The position numbers and the translations under genes are program-made. This document shows, one piece after another, positions 1 through 10,100 of a DNA stretch of 64,000 nt (position 1 is the stretch's first letter; each line of letters opens with the position of its first letter). Source of the stretch: DSXH01 sp037446915 (GTDB taxonomy: Bacteria; Bacteroidota; Ignavibacteria; Ignavibacteriales; Melioribacteraceae). The notes beneath the pieces are model-generated. The model did no database searches and was not told where the DNA came from. It saw nothing but the letters and a program-made list of their open reading frames with translations. The DNA is taken from NCBI GenBank assembly GCA_037446915.1, contig JBBIHP010000003.1, positions 4,082 to 68,081 of the forward strand, written 5' to 3'.

Positions 1-1312
1 TAAATTCTTTCTCGCTAAAGTTTACTTCAACTGCTCCCATCTGAAGTATCTCGATCATTTTAGAAGTTGTAACGGGATCATTCTGATCTCGTGGAATTAC
101 ATAAGCAAATGGCTTTTCATTCTTCCCTTTTTCAATAGCTTCTTTAGTCATTCTATAATAGTTACTCAAAATTTCATTTTTGTGTTGAGAAGAAATTTTT
201 ATTAAAGCTTCAGTTAATGCGAGTTCATAGTTTACAATATCGCGCAGCCGCCACCAACCACCACGCCATGGATTTGGGTAATTGGTTCTTATATCATATG
301 TAGTAATTTCGCTGGTTGCTCTTACTTCCGAAGGATCAATAAAAACAGGACTTGCGACATTAACGCTTGCCATTTCAGATAAAAGTGAAATTTGATTATG
401 CCACATTCCGCAATCGCTTGCTGGACCTTCCCACCAACCTTCAAAAAGTGCATGACTAATAACTCCGTTGTAACCTTGTTGTTCGAGATCGAGCGCGGTG
501 TAGCTTCCAATTAATCCGGCCCATCGCCAGATAAGAGGATTTACATTAGGATTAATAGGATCTTTATACGGCACTACAAATAAACGAGCACCGTTGTTTC
601 CCATCTGATGCTCATCCAGCCAGATTTGCGGAAGCCAATCGTGGAATGCAACCTTAACAACATTTTTAGTTTCCTGAAGATTGAACATAAACCAGTCGCG
701 GTTATTATCGTGTCCGGCATAAGTCTGATAAAGCCATGGCATTTGTGCGCCGTCGTATTCGGTGTTTAATGTTTTGTTGTACCAGTCAACAACCATCGTT
801 GTACCATCAGGATTAATTGACGGCATCAGAATAAAAATGACGTCGCTCAAGGAATTAATAACTTCCTGCGAAGCTTTGCCAGTTATTAAATTGTAAGCAA
901 GCTCCATCGACATTTGTGCTGAAGCAATTTCCGTTGAGTGAATATTACAGGTAACCAGCACAATTGTCTTTCCTTCTTTAACAAGTGGTTCGGCTTCTGC
1001 ATCGGAGGTTATACGCGGATCGGAAAGTTTTTTTATTATGTCCCGGTATTTATCGACATTGCGGATATTTTCCTCGGAGCTAATAACAGCCATGAACATA
1101 TCGCGCTTCTGCGAGGTCTTGCCGATTTCCTGATAAATAATTTGTTTGGAAAATTCAGCAAGGTGTTTAAAATATTTTTGAATGGTTTCGTAATCAGCAA
1201 TTTTATAGTCAGCACCAACTTTGTATCCTAAGAATTCCTCGGGTGATTTTAATTGCTGTGAAAAAATAAATGATGAAACAGTAAGAAGAAGTATTAGAGA
1301 ACGTTTTAACAT
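1..1312 (-). CDS. Secreted M14-family zinc carboxypeptidase (3' end outside window)
   Basis: The reading frame is open from an ATG to the left window edge, giving about 437 residues of a longer protein. The first 18 or so residues are a signal peptide ending before SQQLKSPEEF. The M14 zinc site is visible as H125-S-T-E128, with a likely third zinc ligand H235 in LDEHQMGNNG, and the substrate-binding region shows DNNRDW near residue 203. The family cleaves C-terminal residues from peptides with one zinc ion; the signal peptide suggests action outside the cytoplasm. The catalytic Glu and the C-terminal part (probably including a sorting domain, as inferred from relatives) lie beyond the window. 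It is followed upstream by a separate HAD gene on the same strand about 100 bp away. Confidence 0.85.
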   Translation of the reverse strand, partial: MLKRSLILLLTVSSFIFSQQLKSPEEFLGYKVGADYKIADYETIQKYFKHLAEFSKQIIYQEIGKTSQKRDMFMAVISSEENIRNVDKYRDIIKKLSDPRITSDAEAEPLVKEGKTIVLVTCNIHSTEIASAQMSMELAYNLITGKASQEVINSLSDVIFILMPSINPDGTTMVVDWYNKTLNTEYDGAQMPWLYQTYAGHDNNRDWFMFNLQETKNVVKVAFHDWLPQIWLDEHQMGNNGARLFVVPYKDPINPNVNPLIWRWAGLIGSYTALDLEQQGYNGVISHALFEGWWEGPASDCGMWHNQISLLSEMASVNVASPVFIDPSEVRATSEITTYDIRTNYPNPWRGGWWRLRDIVNYELALTEALIKISSQHKNEILSNYYRMTKEAIEKGKNEKPFAYVIPRDQNDPVTTSKMIEILQMGAVEVNFSEKEF

Positions 1313-1418
1313 ATAATACCTCGATGAAGTTTTTTAGATTTATTCGTGCTCAAATTATGAAATCAATTAATGAAAGGACACAAATATTTTTGAAAAGAAT
1401 ATTTAAGAGAAGTAATAA

Positions 1419-2051
1419 CTATAAGAGTTCAAGAATGGAATCGCATACTTGAACACCGCACTCAAGTAATACTTTTTTATTCTGGTGTCCGCTTGCCAGC
1501 AAGATACAATCAGCACCTATTTCCGATGCGACTTCAAAATCGTGAACGGTATCGCCAATCAAAAGTGTTTCCCCTTTACCATTGCCAAGCCGCTTCATCA
1601 AATCTTTACCGAGGTGAAGTTTACTTGCAGCATAAATATTATCGAGTCCAACAACATGTGTAAAATATTTTTTCAACCCGTAATGTTCAACAAGTTCATC
1701 CAGTGTGTGCTGTGAGTATGCTGAAAGTATCGATTGACCAATTGCTGCGTTCTCAATTTTATTGAGTAGAACCGTAACACCTTTATAAAGATTACACTCA
1801 AATTTTCTGCACTCATATTCATCCATCCATATTTTACCCAGCTTCTCAAAAGATTCCTTTTCAAAATTGAAACCGAGTGCAGCATAATAATTTTTTACAG
1901 GGATAGTGAATACCTCCCGGTATCTATTTATGTCAATTTCTGGAATCGAGCGGGATTGTGCGAGCCAGTTGATTAACTCAACACATAACTCAACATCATT
2001 AAGAATTGTCCCGTTCCAGTCCCAGATTATATGTTTGTATTTTTCTATCAT
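1419..2051 (-). CDS. HAD-family hydrolase (phosphoglycolate-phosphatase-like)
   Basis: A 210-residue cytoplasmic protein of the size expected for a HAD phosphatase with an alpha-helical cap. Motif I is D11-W-N-G-T, so the nucleophilic Asp is present but the usual second Asp (general acid) is Asn13. Motif II probably lies around SILSAYS and motif III/IV is GDTVHDFEVA near residue 166, supplying the Mg-binding acids. Family knowledge suggests dephosphorylation of a small phosphorylated metabolite; the substrate cannot be read from the sequence. It stands alone between the carboxypeptidase gene and a long intergenic gap. Confidence 0.8.
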   Translation of the reverse strand: MIEKYKHIIWDWNGTILNDVELCVELINWLAQSRSIPEIDINRYREVFTIPVKNYYAALGFNFEKESFEKLGKIWMDEYECRKFECNLYKGVTVLLNKIENAAIGQSILSAYSQHTLDELVEHYGLKKYFTHVVGLDNIYAASKLHLGKDLMKRLGNGKGETLLIGDTVHDFEVASEIGADCILLASGHQNKKVLLECGVQVCDSILELL

Positions 2052-2611
2052 GGGTGCAAATTTATTGGATAATTTTTAATCGGCAAAATATTATTTCATA
2101 AATAACAAATAATGTAAAAGAATTTAGAAACATTTATATAAACCCAAACAACCCTTTTTTGAAAGTTTTAAAAATTGTTTTTGCACCAAAGATATCAATT
2201 CGATAAGTTACCTCCGGTTGCTATTCATTTTCCCTATTACAATAACGTAGTTCATAACAAAGTTAATTGATTATTTCTTTCCACATTTGAAGGGGATTCT
2301 GTAGTGGGCATAATACCATCAGGATTTCTATTCTTCTTAACTCCAATTAACATATATTATAAGTTGAGAATCACATAAGAACAAGAATAATTTTCGGTTT
2401 GCTCTTTATCTTTTTGTCATTGCTGAATTTAGTTGCCCGGGAAAAATCTATTCTGGGGATCTGTCTACAATAAAATTACCTATGCCAGATCACAGTCACA
2501 ACCCGATATTGTCGGGCGGAATTTACTTCAATCAGTTGTGAGACGGAGGGTTTGTACAAACACAAAAGATGATTTTCCTCCGTTAAAAAAATAATTACTA
2601 AAAGGTGAACA
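2052..2611. other. 560-bp gap with possible gene remnant and small hairpins
   Basis: No intact gene is visible. On the + strand around 2385-2470 a short open stretch translates to a signal-peptide-like run (GLLFIFLSLLNLVAREK) that stops soon after, which could be the relic of a secreted protein. A CCCGA/TCGGG hairpin lies at 2502-2516. A longer inverted repeat, ACGGAGG at 2543-2549 with CCTCCGT at 2577-2583, sits just before the WD40 gene and could affect its leader. No convincing promoter was identified. Confidence 0.4.
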
Positions 2612-4006
2612 ATGATAAAAATTGCGCATTTAATAATTGCCATAAACACATTAGTTATTGCTCAAGAAAGCTATACTCTCTCCTGGACGGGAAATCATTC
2701 AGGTTACGTTAGAACAGTTGCAATAAGTTCTAATGGTTCCAAAGTTTTTTCCGGTAGTGATGATAAAACTGTAAAAGCATGGAATGCAGCTACAGGAAGT
2801 TTATTATGGTCAAGCCCGTTCGATGGAAGAGTAAACTGGATTGATGTAAGTCTGGATGGAACTCGTGTTGTTGCAGCAAGTGCAGATAAAACAGTTAGAA
2901 TGCTCGATGCAGAAACCGGTGCACAACTCTGGATAATGACCGATGTTGATGTTGTAATAGCAGCGCTCTTTTGTTCATTTGATACCCGCGTAATGATTGC
3001 AAACGAGGATAATCTGGTTAAATGTTTAAATGCAAACAACGGAAATGTAGTGTGGCTTGGTGTTCACGATTCAAACCTTAATTCCGGTATTCATTTTCTT
3101 TCGATAAGCAGTAACGGTAATTTTGCCGTTTCTGGTTCAACTCAATATATAAAAGTATGGAATATAACAACACAATTACCGGCGTCTATTGCTTCAATTG
3201 GATCTACTGTTTCTACAGTCTATTTCAATCCTGATTACTCCAGGGTTGTTTCTGCTGATTGGAGCGGTAATGTAAGGATATGGAATGCAACAACAGGCGC
3301 ACCGATTACTACTATGAATCATTCCGGGATTGTTAATGCGGCAAGATACATTCCCGATGGATCTAAAATTGTATCTATTGGTAACAACAGAATTGTAAAA
3401 TTATGGGATGTTGGAACCGGACAACAATTGTGGAGTGGTAATCATAACGATGAAGTAGTGTCGGTTACATTCAGTCCGGATGGAAGCCGTATAGCAACGG
3501 GAAGCGGTTCTGCAGAAAGTTTGATTAGATTGTGGAATACTTCTAATGGAAATCTAATATGGACAAGTCCAGTTGGTGAAGCCGGTCAGACAGTCAGCAA
3601 AATTATTTTCAGCCCTGATGGAAATAAAATTATTAACGCCAACTTCCAGAGTAATTCAATTAAATGCTGGACAAAAGTTCCAACAAGTGTAGGGCAGCAA
3701 GGAAATATCCCGATTGAATTTTCACTTTCCCAGAATTACCCTAATCCATTTAATCCGGGAACAACAATAAAATATACAATTCCAAACGTGGAGTCGAGGC
3801 ATGCCTCGACCTTACAGCATGTAACATTAAAAGTATATGATATTCTGGGAAGAGAAGTTGCAACGCTTGTTGATGAATACAAACTACCGGGGCTTTATAA
3901 TTGCGAATTTAGAATTGAGAATGGAGAATTATACAGTGGAATTTATTTTTATAGACTAACAGCCGGAAATAATTCACAAACAAAAAAGATGGTTTACTTG
4001 AAATAG
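2612..4006 (+). CDS. Secreted WD40-repeat protein with T9SS C-terminal sorting domain
   Basis: 464 residues. An N-terminal signal peptide (about residues 1-17, ending near VIAQ) is followed by seven or so WD40 blades, seen as repeated 'SxDGxxVxSGSxDKTVKxWNAxTG' patterns up to about residue 360. The C-terminal ~90 residues are a type IX secretion sorting domain: NYPNPFNPGTTIKYTIP, then LKVYDILGREVATLVDEY and a final GIYFYRLTAGNNSQTKKMVYLK. The protein is therefore probably exported across the outer membrane and surface-attached or released. Its ligand is unknown. An AAAGGTG stretch precedes the ATG. Residues 393-405 contain an in-frame palindromic insert and residues near 434-440 an in-frame 'RIENGEL' repeat, both unlike the standard sorting domain. 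Confidence 0.85.
   Translation: MIKIAHLIIAINTLVIAQESYTLSWTGNHSGYVRTVAISSNGSKVFSGSDDKTVKAWNAATGSLLWSSPFDGRVNWIDVSLDGTRVVAASADKTVRMLDAETGAQLWIMTDVDVVIAALFCSFDTRVMIANEDNLVKCLNANNGNVVWLGVHDSNLNSGIHFLSISSNGNFAVSGSTQYIKVWNITTQLPASIASIGSTVSTVYFNPDYSRVVSADWSGNVRIWNATTGAPITTMNHSGIVNAARYIPDGSKIVSIGNNRIVKLWDVGTGQQLWSGNHNDEVVSVTFSPDGSRIATGSGSAESLIRLWNTSNGNLIWTSPVGEAGQTVSKIIFSPDGNKIINANFQSNSIKCWTKVPTSVGQQGNIPIEFSLSQNYPNPFNPGTTIKYTIPNVESRHASTLQHVTLKVYDILGREVATLVDEYKLPGLYNCEFRIENGELYSGIYFYRLTAGNNSQTKKMVYLK
3793..3810. repeat. Perfect 18-bp palindrome inserted in frame in the sorting domain
   Basis: GTCGAGGCATGCCTCGAC is its own reverse complement. It encodes part of VESRHASTLQH between the TIPN and VTLKVYD segments, where related sorting domains normally run on directly. 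It looks like a small mobile palindromic repeat tolerated in a loop. Confidence 0.7.
3911..3931 (+). repeat. In-frame 'GAATTGAGAATGGAGAATTA' repeat-like stretch
   Basis: A purine-rich near-tandem repeat (AGAATTGAGAATGGAGAATTA family) encodes RIENGEL within the sorting domain. The same low-complexity peptide is familiar from FCB-group proteins, which suggests a repetitive element read in frame. The assignment as an insertion is an inference. Confidence 0.4.
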
Positions 4007-4066
4007 TTATTTTGATTTCCGCTGCTTGTTGATAAATCTGCGCATTAATCTTTTTTGAAAGTAATT

Positions 4067-5758
4067 TTAGAAGTTAAACATCATTCTAAGGCAAGCATAA
4101 CTTGTGTTTAATAAAGTTTCTTTAGTTACATTTCTTTCTGCAACATATCTATAGAAGAGATCAAACCAGACTTCTCTTACCGGCTCAATTCTAAAGTTGA
4201 ACGAAAAAATATTCTGGTTTATTCTCTCGCCATCTAAAAAATTAATATACTTTGCATCTATCAATTCTCTGTGCCCGGTCATATAATCACCCCCGGCATT
4301 AAAAATAAGGTTGCCCTGTCCATCATAAATATTTTCGCCGGAGCGGACATGCTGAAATTCAAAATTAACTTTCATCTTTTCATTGATGTTATAAGTAACA
4401 GCAGTATGAATTTCATCTGCATTAGGGCCGATTCTATGACCAAGATTCTGTGCATGCGATGTATAAGAATTTTTTATATTGACATGTGAATAAACATAAG
4501 GACGGATTCTTGTGTATTCAAGGACGAGAGACAGATCATCTATAGAAAACGGTGAATACCAGAATGCACCAACCTGATATGCTGTTTTGTTTGAGAAAAG
4601 ATCCAGCTCCTGTAAGTGCGATAGAATATTTTCATCAAGAAAAAATGTTGCCTGGAATTCAAGATTCTTTAAAAAGTTCGATTGAAAATCTAAAAATACT
4701 AATCCGTTATCTCTATCCTGAAGAGACATCTCAACATATTTATAGAACACAAAAGGATTGAGGTAAGCAAGGTCAAGTCCCCTACCACTATAAATAACTG
4801 ATTCACCGAATCCCAAATCAAATAGATTTTCGAATGAAAGTTTGAACCGGTTATATGCAATATTTTTTGTGTAATTCAATTCCCTATCAAAATGAAACTC
4901 CCCAATAGTTGAAGCATGAAGGGAAGTGAAGCTAAATATTCCGTAATTGAAATCTATTTTAATAAAATCGAGAACAGGGTGATCGCCTGATAAGACGAGT
5001 TTGCTGCCGTAGCCGTAACCAAGCTTCAATTTTTCTCTACCAATTTGAAACGCGAGGTTCATACCATAAGCCGGTTCAGTATAATAACGCAGATAACCTT
5101 CTGCAAAATCGTAATTACCGATATTTTCGAAGCGTTCGTAATATTTGAAATTGTAATTCAGCCGCGGATCAAAAGTCGGCGCCAGATCCTGAGAGCCGGC
5201 AATACCGCCTTTTTGTGCCGTTAAACTATAACCGATTTTATCGAATACGGTTCCTCTGAATCTGAATCCGATATCAAACAATGAAGAGTTGTTTACAAAT
5301 GGTTTGAACTGCTGACCCTGTAATGCTCTTCCGAGTATTTCGAGATAATAATTTGCATTATCATCTCGGTAACTATACATATGTTTAATCTTATCTGAGA
5401 AGAAATCGGAATAATCCGATGAAAAGCCGGAGCCCGTTCCAAAGAACTGAAATGTATTAGAGCTGTCGGCTTTATCATCATAAAATTCATTTTGATATTT
5501 TATTAAGAACCGTTTCTCATTCGCGCTTAACTCATTTATTTTCTCATTCAAAAATTCAAGATGTTTTCTAACTTCATACCTGGACATAACCGGATTATCA
5601 TCATGAACATCTTTAATTATTCCTTTCACCTTCATCTCTTTAAGAAAGTGATAAACATAATGATCAATCGGGACATTATCGTGCTGACCAAAAATTTGTA
5701 AACATAATAAAAACAAAATAAATACTGTCTTAGAGAAAATACTTTTGAGTCCGGTCAT
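4067..5758 (-). CDS. Outer-membrane beta-barrel protein, Wzi/capsule-assembly-like
   Basis: 563 residues with a signal peptide (cleavage near LQIFGQ). An N-terminal helical region (about 25-95) resembles the short domain that precedes the barrel in Wzi-like proteins. The rest alternates aromatic amphipathic strands, with a GREKLKLGYGYGSKLVLSG segment typical of this barrel family, and ends in Phe (MMFNF) as barrels do for BAM recognition. Wzi proteins help attach or display surface polysaccharide. The gene ends close to the WD40 gene on the opposite strand and lies 20 bp downstream of the peptide transporter, so the two may be cotranscribed. The family call is from pattern recognition, and another OMP family is possible. 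Confidence 0.65.
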   Translation of the reverse strand: MTGLKSIFSKTVFILFLLCLQIFGQHDNVPIDHYVYHFLKEMKVKGIIKDVHDDNPVMSRYEVRKHLEFLNEKINELSANEKRFLIKYQNEFYDDKADSSNTFQFFGTGSGFSSDYSDFFSDKIKHMYSYRDDNANYYLEILGRALQGQQFKPFVNNSSLFDIGFRFRGTVFDKIGYSLTAQKGGIAGSQDLAPTFDPRLNYNFKYYERFENIGNYDFAEGYLRYYTEPAYGMNLAFQIGREKLKLGYGYGSKLVLSGDHPVLDFIKIDFNYGIFSFTSLHASTIGEFHFDRELNYTKNIAYNRFKLSFENLFDLGFGESVIYSGRGLDLAYLNPFVFYKYVEMSLQDRDNGLVFLDFQSNFLKNLEFQATFFLDENILSHLQELDLFSNKTAYQVGAFWYSPFSIDDLSLVLEYTRIRPYVYSHVNIKNSYTSHAQNLGHRIGPNADEIHTAVTYNINEKMKVNFEFQHVRSGENIYDGQGNLIFNAGGDYMTGHRELIDAKYINFLDGERINQNIFSFNFRIEPVREVWFDLFYRYVAERNVTKETLLNTSYACLRMMFNF

Positions 5759-5778
5759 ATTTAGTCGTTTATCATTAA

Positions 5779-7068
5779 TTATACATTTTTAGTTTTTGGT
5801 GCAAGATATTTATTATATAACAAGAGTCCGATAATTGTAACCACACCAATCATACTGAAAATAATCCACAATAAACTCGGCTGGTTAAGATTATCAACAA
5901 AGTGGACATAAAGATTAGCGCCAAGAATTCCTCCAATACCGCTTCCTAAAACTCCATATAAAAATGAGTAACCCAGGTACAAAGCTTTTTTATCTTCGGG
6001 TGCAATTAACCCTACATAACTAATAAATTTTGGATGCGCGGTCATCTCGCCGATAGAGAATACCATAATGCCAATCATAAAAACCCAGATATTTGTAGAT
6101 ATTGCAAGAACCGCCATACCTACTGTTCCCATTGTTATGCCGGTAATCATTGTAGGAAGTGCTTTTTTATTCTTCACAATATTCGAAACAATTATTTGAA
6201 GAAGGATAATTGTTCCGGCGTTTATAACCGTAACATGTTCAACATCAAATTTCCAGTTTAGATTAATTCCGATTGCTGCAAACAAACCATTAACCGCACC
6301 ATCAAGCGAAGATGCATCAACATATTTCTGAACATACCAGAGCACAGAATCGAACATCTGGAAATATAGAATCCAGAAACCAGAGTAAATAACAATCAGC
6401 CCTATAAATCTGAAATCTGTTAAAACAAGAACCATCCCTTCTAATACTTCAGATAATTTTTTTGTGTTCTCGGGTTTTTTAGGTTCTTTATAAATAAGAT
6501 AAGTTGGAATTAACATTGCTGCAGTGCAAATTGCGGAAGCCATCATTACATATTGCCATCCGAATGCACTTTTAATGTAAGGAACCAGAATCAAAGGGAA
6601 TAAAAATGCACCAAGATTTATTGACCAGTAAAAAATTCCAAATCCTACTGTAGAATTAGATTCATTGGTTTCCCGTGCAATTGTTCCTGAAATCATTGGT
6701 TTGAAAGCACCGGCACCGAACGCCATTATTACTAAACTTGCAAATACCATTGCGTACTCGGTTGTTTGACTTGTAAGAAAATATCCGAGTCCGAGAAACA
6801 GGAATGCAAAAGTTAATGTCTTTCTGTATCCATATCTATCCCCTATTGCACCGGATAAGATTGGAAGAATATAAAGAAGAGGTTGAATTGTGCTTTTAAT
6901 TACACCAACAGACTCTTTGGAAAAACTTAATTGATCTGTCATATAAACAGATAGAATGCTCATCATTCCATAATAAGAACCGCGTTCAAAAAACTCCATC
7001 ACAATTACGGTCCAGAAATTCTTTGAAAAGGATTTGAATACGTTTGTTTTGGGTGTGGTTTCTGCCAT
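5779..7068 (-). CDS. POT/PTR2-family proton-coupled peptide transporter
   Basis: 429 residues with about 12 membrane helices of the major facilitator fold. The diagnostic E25-F-F-E28-R29 motif (ExxER) in helix 1 followed by SYYGM, and the GAIGDRYGYRKTL loop between helices 2 and 3, mark the proton-dependent oligopeptide transporter family. It should import di- and tripeptides with protons across the inner membrane. That fits the many secreted peptidases encoded in this window. A Lys/Glu-rich middle region (KEPKKPENTKKLSEVLEG) is the usual cytoplasmic loop between the two six-helix bundles. Confidence 0.85.
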   Translation of the reverse strand: MAETTPKTNVFKSFSKNFWTVIVMEFFERGSYYGMMSILSVYMTDQLSFSKESVGVIKSTIQPLLYILPILSGAIGDRYGYRKTLTFAFLFLGLGYFLTSQTTEYAMVFASLVIMAFGAGAFKPMISGTIARETNESNSTVGFGIFYWSINLGAFLFPLILVPYIKSAFGWQYVMMASAICTAAMLIPTYLIYKEPKKPENTKKLSEVLEGMVLVLTDFRFIGLIVIYSGFWILYFQMFDSVLWYVQKYVDASSLDGAVNGLFAAIGINLNWKFDVEHVTVINAGTIILLQIIVSNIVKNKKALPTMITGITMGTVGMAVLAISTNIWVFMIGIMVFSIGEMTAHPKFISYVGLIAPEDKKALYLGYSFLYGVLGSGIGGILGANLYVHFVDNLNQPSLLWIIFSMIGVVTIIGLLLYNKYLAPKTKNV

Positions 7069-7140
7069 AGGATGCCTTTTTTAGTGTGCAAGATAGGTCG
7101 GCATTGGCATTTTTGCAAAGAGAAATGAATGTTATATGAA

Positions 7141-7163
7141 GAGACGTTCCGATGAAACGTCTC
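7141..7163 (-). terminator. Hairpin after the RND pump gene
   Basis: GAGACGTT and AACGTCTC form a perfect 8-bp stem with a 7-base loop, 11 bp past the pump stop codon. On the minus strand only a short T-poor tail follows, so it may be an imperfect terminator or a REP-like repeat. Confidence 0.5.
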
Positions 7164-7174
7164 ATTTAATAAAA

Positions 7175-10100
7175 TTATTTTGAAACTTCAGCCATTTCTT
7201 CAATATGAAGCATTTCTTTTTCTTCTTCACCTATGGCAACATTGCTAACTGTTTTAGTCTTTTCTGAGAAATAGGAATAGATTGCCGGAATAACAAATAA
7301 TGTTAGAACTGTAGAGAATATTAATCCGCCGATAACAGCAATACCCATTGAAACACGGCTTTCTGAACCGGCACCTAATGCAAGTGCTATTGGTAATGTG
7401 CCCAATACAGTTGATAAACTTGTCATAAGAATAGGACGCAATCTTAAACGTGCTGCTTCTTTAACTGCATCAACTACACTTAATCCCTGTGCTTTTTTCT
7501 GATTTGCAAATTCAACTATAAGTATTCCATTTTTAGTAACAAGACCTATCAACATTATTTGTCCGATCTGACTGAAAATGTTTAATGTCTGTCCGAAGTA
7601 CCAGAGTGATAAAACTGCACCGGCAATAGCCAGAGGAACAGTAAACATTATAATGAAAGGATCGCGGAAACTTTCGAACTGTGCCGCCAATGTTAAGTAG
7701 ATTAATACAAGCGCAAGTATGAATGTGAATAGTAAGCTTGATGAGCTCTCAACAAAGTCTTTAGATGCACCTTCAAGTGCTGTTGAAAATTTATCATCAA
7801 GAACTTTCTTTGCAATCCGATCCATTGCTTCAATTCCGTTGCCAATAGTTTTACCGGGTGCAAGAGATGCAGATACCGTTGCGCTTGCATAACGGTTGAA
7901 TCTGTATAATTGCGGCGGACTGCTTCTTTCTTTCATTGTGATAAGATTATCGAGCTGAATTAATTCGCCACGGTTATTTCGAACATATAACGACGCGAGA
8001 TCGAGCGGCTTGTTTCTATTCTCCCTGAATACCTGTCCGATAACCGAATATTGTTTTCCGTTCATCACGTAAAATCCGAACCGCTGACCGCTGTAAGCAA
8101 GCTGCATGGTTTGAGCAATATCTAAAGCCGAAACACCAAGTTCACGTGCTTTTGTTCTGTTTATTTCAACAAGAATTTCAGGTTTGTTGAATTTAAGATT
8201 TATATCAACATTAGCAAACGTCGGATCGTCCTGAGCAGCTTCTAAAAATTTAGGAATAACCTGACGGAGCCGCTCAATATCTGGAGCTTGAATAACATAT
8301 TGAACCGGTAACCCGCCTCTTCTTGTACTAATAGATTGACTTTGCACGACGAATGATCGAGCATCGTTATATCTGGCAGCTAACCGTGTAAGTTGATCTG
8401 CAATTTCCTGTTGCGAGCGTTTTCTTTGATCACGTTCTTTTAGAACAACTCTGACAAATCCACTATTGGAAGAACCTCCTCCTCCTCCTCCGGCAGTAAC
8501 AGAAATTACTGCTTCCGATTCAGGAACCGCATCCTGAACTACACGTGTCATGTTCATTATATAATTATCCATCATTTCATACGAAGTTCCTTCCGGCATT
8601 GTAGATTGAATTCTTACTTCACCTCTATCTTCAATCGGAGCAATTTCAGATTCCAGACTTGTACCAATAAAATAAATCATCAATCCGGATATTAACATAA
8701 TAACAAACGCAAGCCATCTTTTTTGCATAAACGAATCGAGTGTGTTTTTATAACTCGTTTCCATCCACTTAAAGAATGGCTCTGTTTTATAGTAGAACCA
8801 GCTATGTTTTTCTTTCTGCTTTAGAATCCGGGAACTTAGCATCGGCGTTAAAGTCAATGCAACAAAAGATGAAATTATAACCGAGCCGGCAATTACTACG
8901 CCGAATTCAACGAATAATCTTCCTGTTATTCCCTGTAAAAACATTATTGGTAGAAATACAGATGCAAGAGCAATCGTTGTAGAAATAACCGCAAAGAAAA
9001 TTTCGGATGTACCTTTAACACCGGCTTCTACGGGATGCATTCCGTTTTCAACTTTTTTGTAAATATTTTCGAGTACAACTATAGCGTCATCTACAACTAT
9101 ACCAATCGCAAGGACAATTCCGAGAAGTGTTAAAACGTTGACTGTAAAGTTGGCAAGATACATTATAAAGAATGCACCAATTAGAGAAACCGGAATAGCT
9201 ATTATAGGAATAATTGTTGTGCGCCAATCTCTTAGAAAAAAGAAGATAATTAATATTACAAGCGCGAAAGCAAGTAATATTGTTTCTTCAACTTCCTTAA
9301 TTGAATTACGGATATATTTTGTAACATCAAACCCGATTGAGAGATTAATGTCTTCCGGTAGATCCTTTTTAATCTGGTCAACCCGTTTATAAAATTCATC
9401 GGCTATTTGAATATGATTGGCGCCCGGTTGTGGAATTACAATTACACCCACCATGGGAATTCCATCACGCCTTAGAATTGATCTATCATTTTCAGGATAT
9501 AATTCGGCATAACCAACATCTTTGAACCGGACAATAATTTTATCCGATTCCTTAATTATAAGATTATTGAATTCTTCTACTGTTGTCAATCTTCCCAATG
9601 TTCTAACAGTAAGTTCTGTATTGCTTCCTTCAATTCTTCCAGATGGCAATTCAATATTTTCTCTTGCAAGAGCATTTCGGATATCGAGAGGGGTAACTTT
9701 ATAAGCGCCGAGTTTTGCGGGGTTCATCCAGAGGCGCATCGAAAATCTTCTCTCTCCCCAGATACCAACCTGACTTACACCCGGAATAGTTTGTATTCTT
9801 TCCTTAAATGCATTCTGTGCAATATCAGAAAGTTCTAAAAGATTTCTAGTATCACTCTTTACACTTAAGAATAAAATGGGGAATGCATCTGCATCTGCTT
9901 TAGATACAGTAGGCGGATCAACATCTGCTGGAAGACTTCTTTGAGCACGCGAAACTCTATCGCGCACATCATTTGCTGCAGCTTCAATATCCATTGTTAC
10001 ATCAAATTCAACAGAAATAGAACTTCGTCCGTCCCGGCTTACAGATGTTAAAGATCTTATTCCGGCAATTCCGTTAATTTGTTCTTCTAATGGCTCTGTT

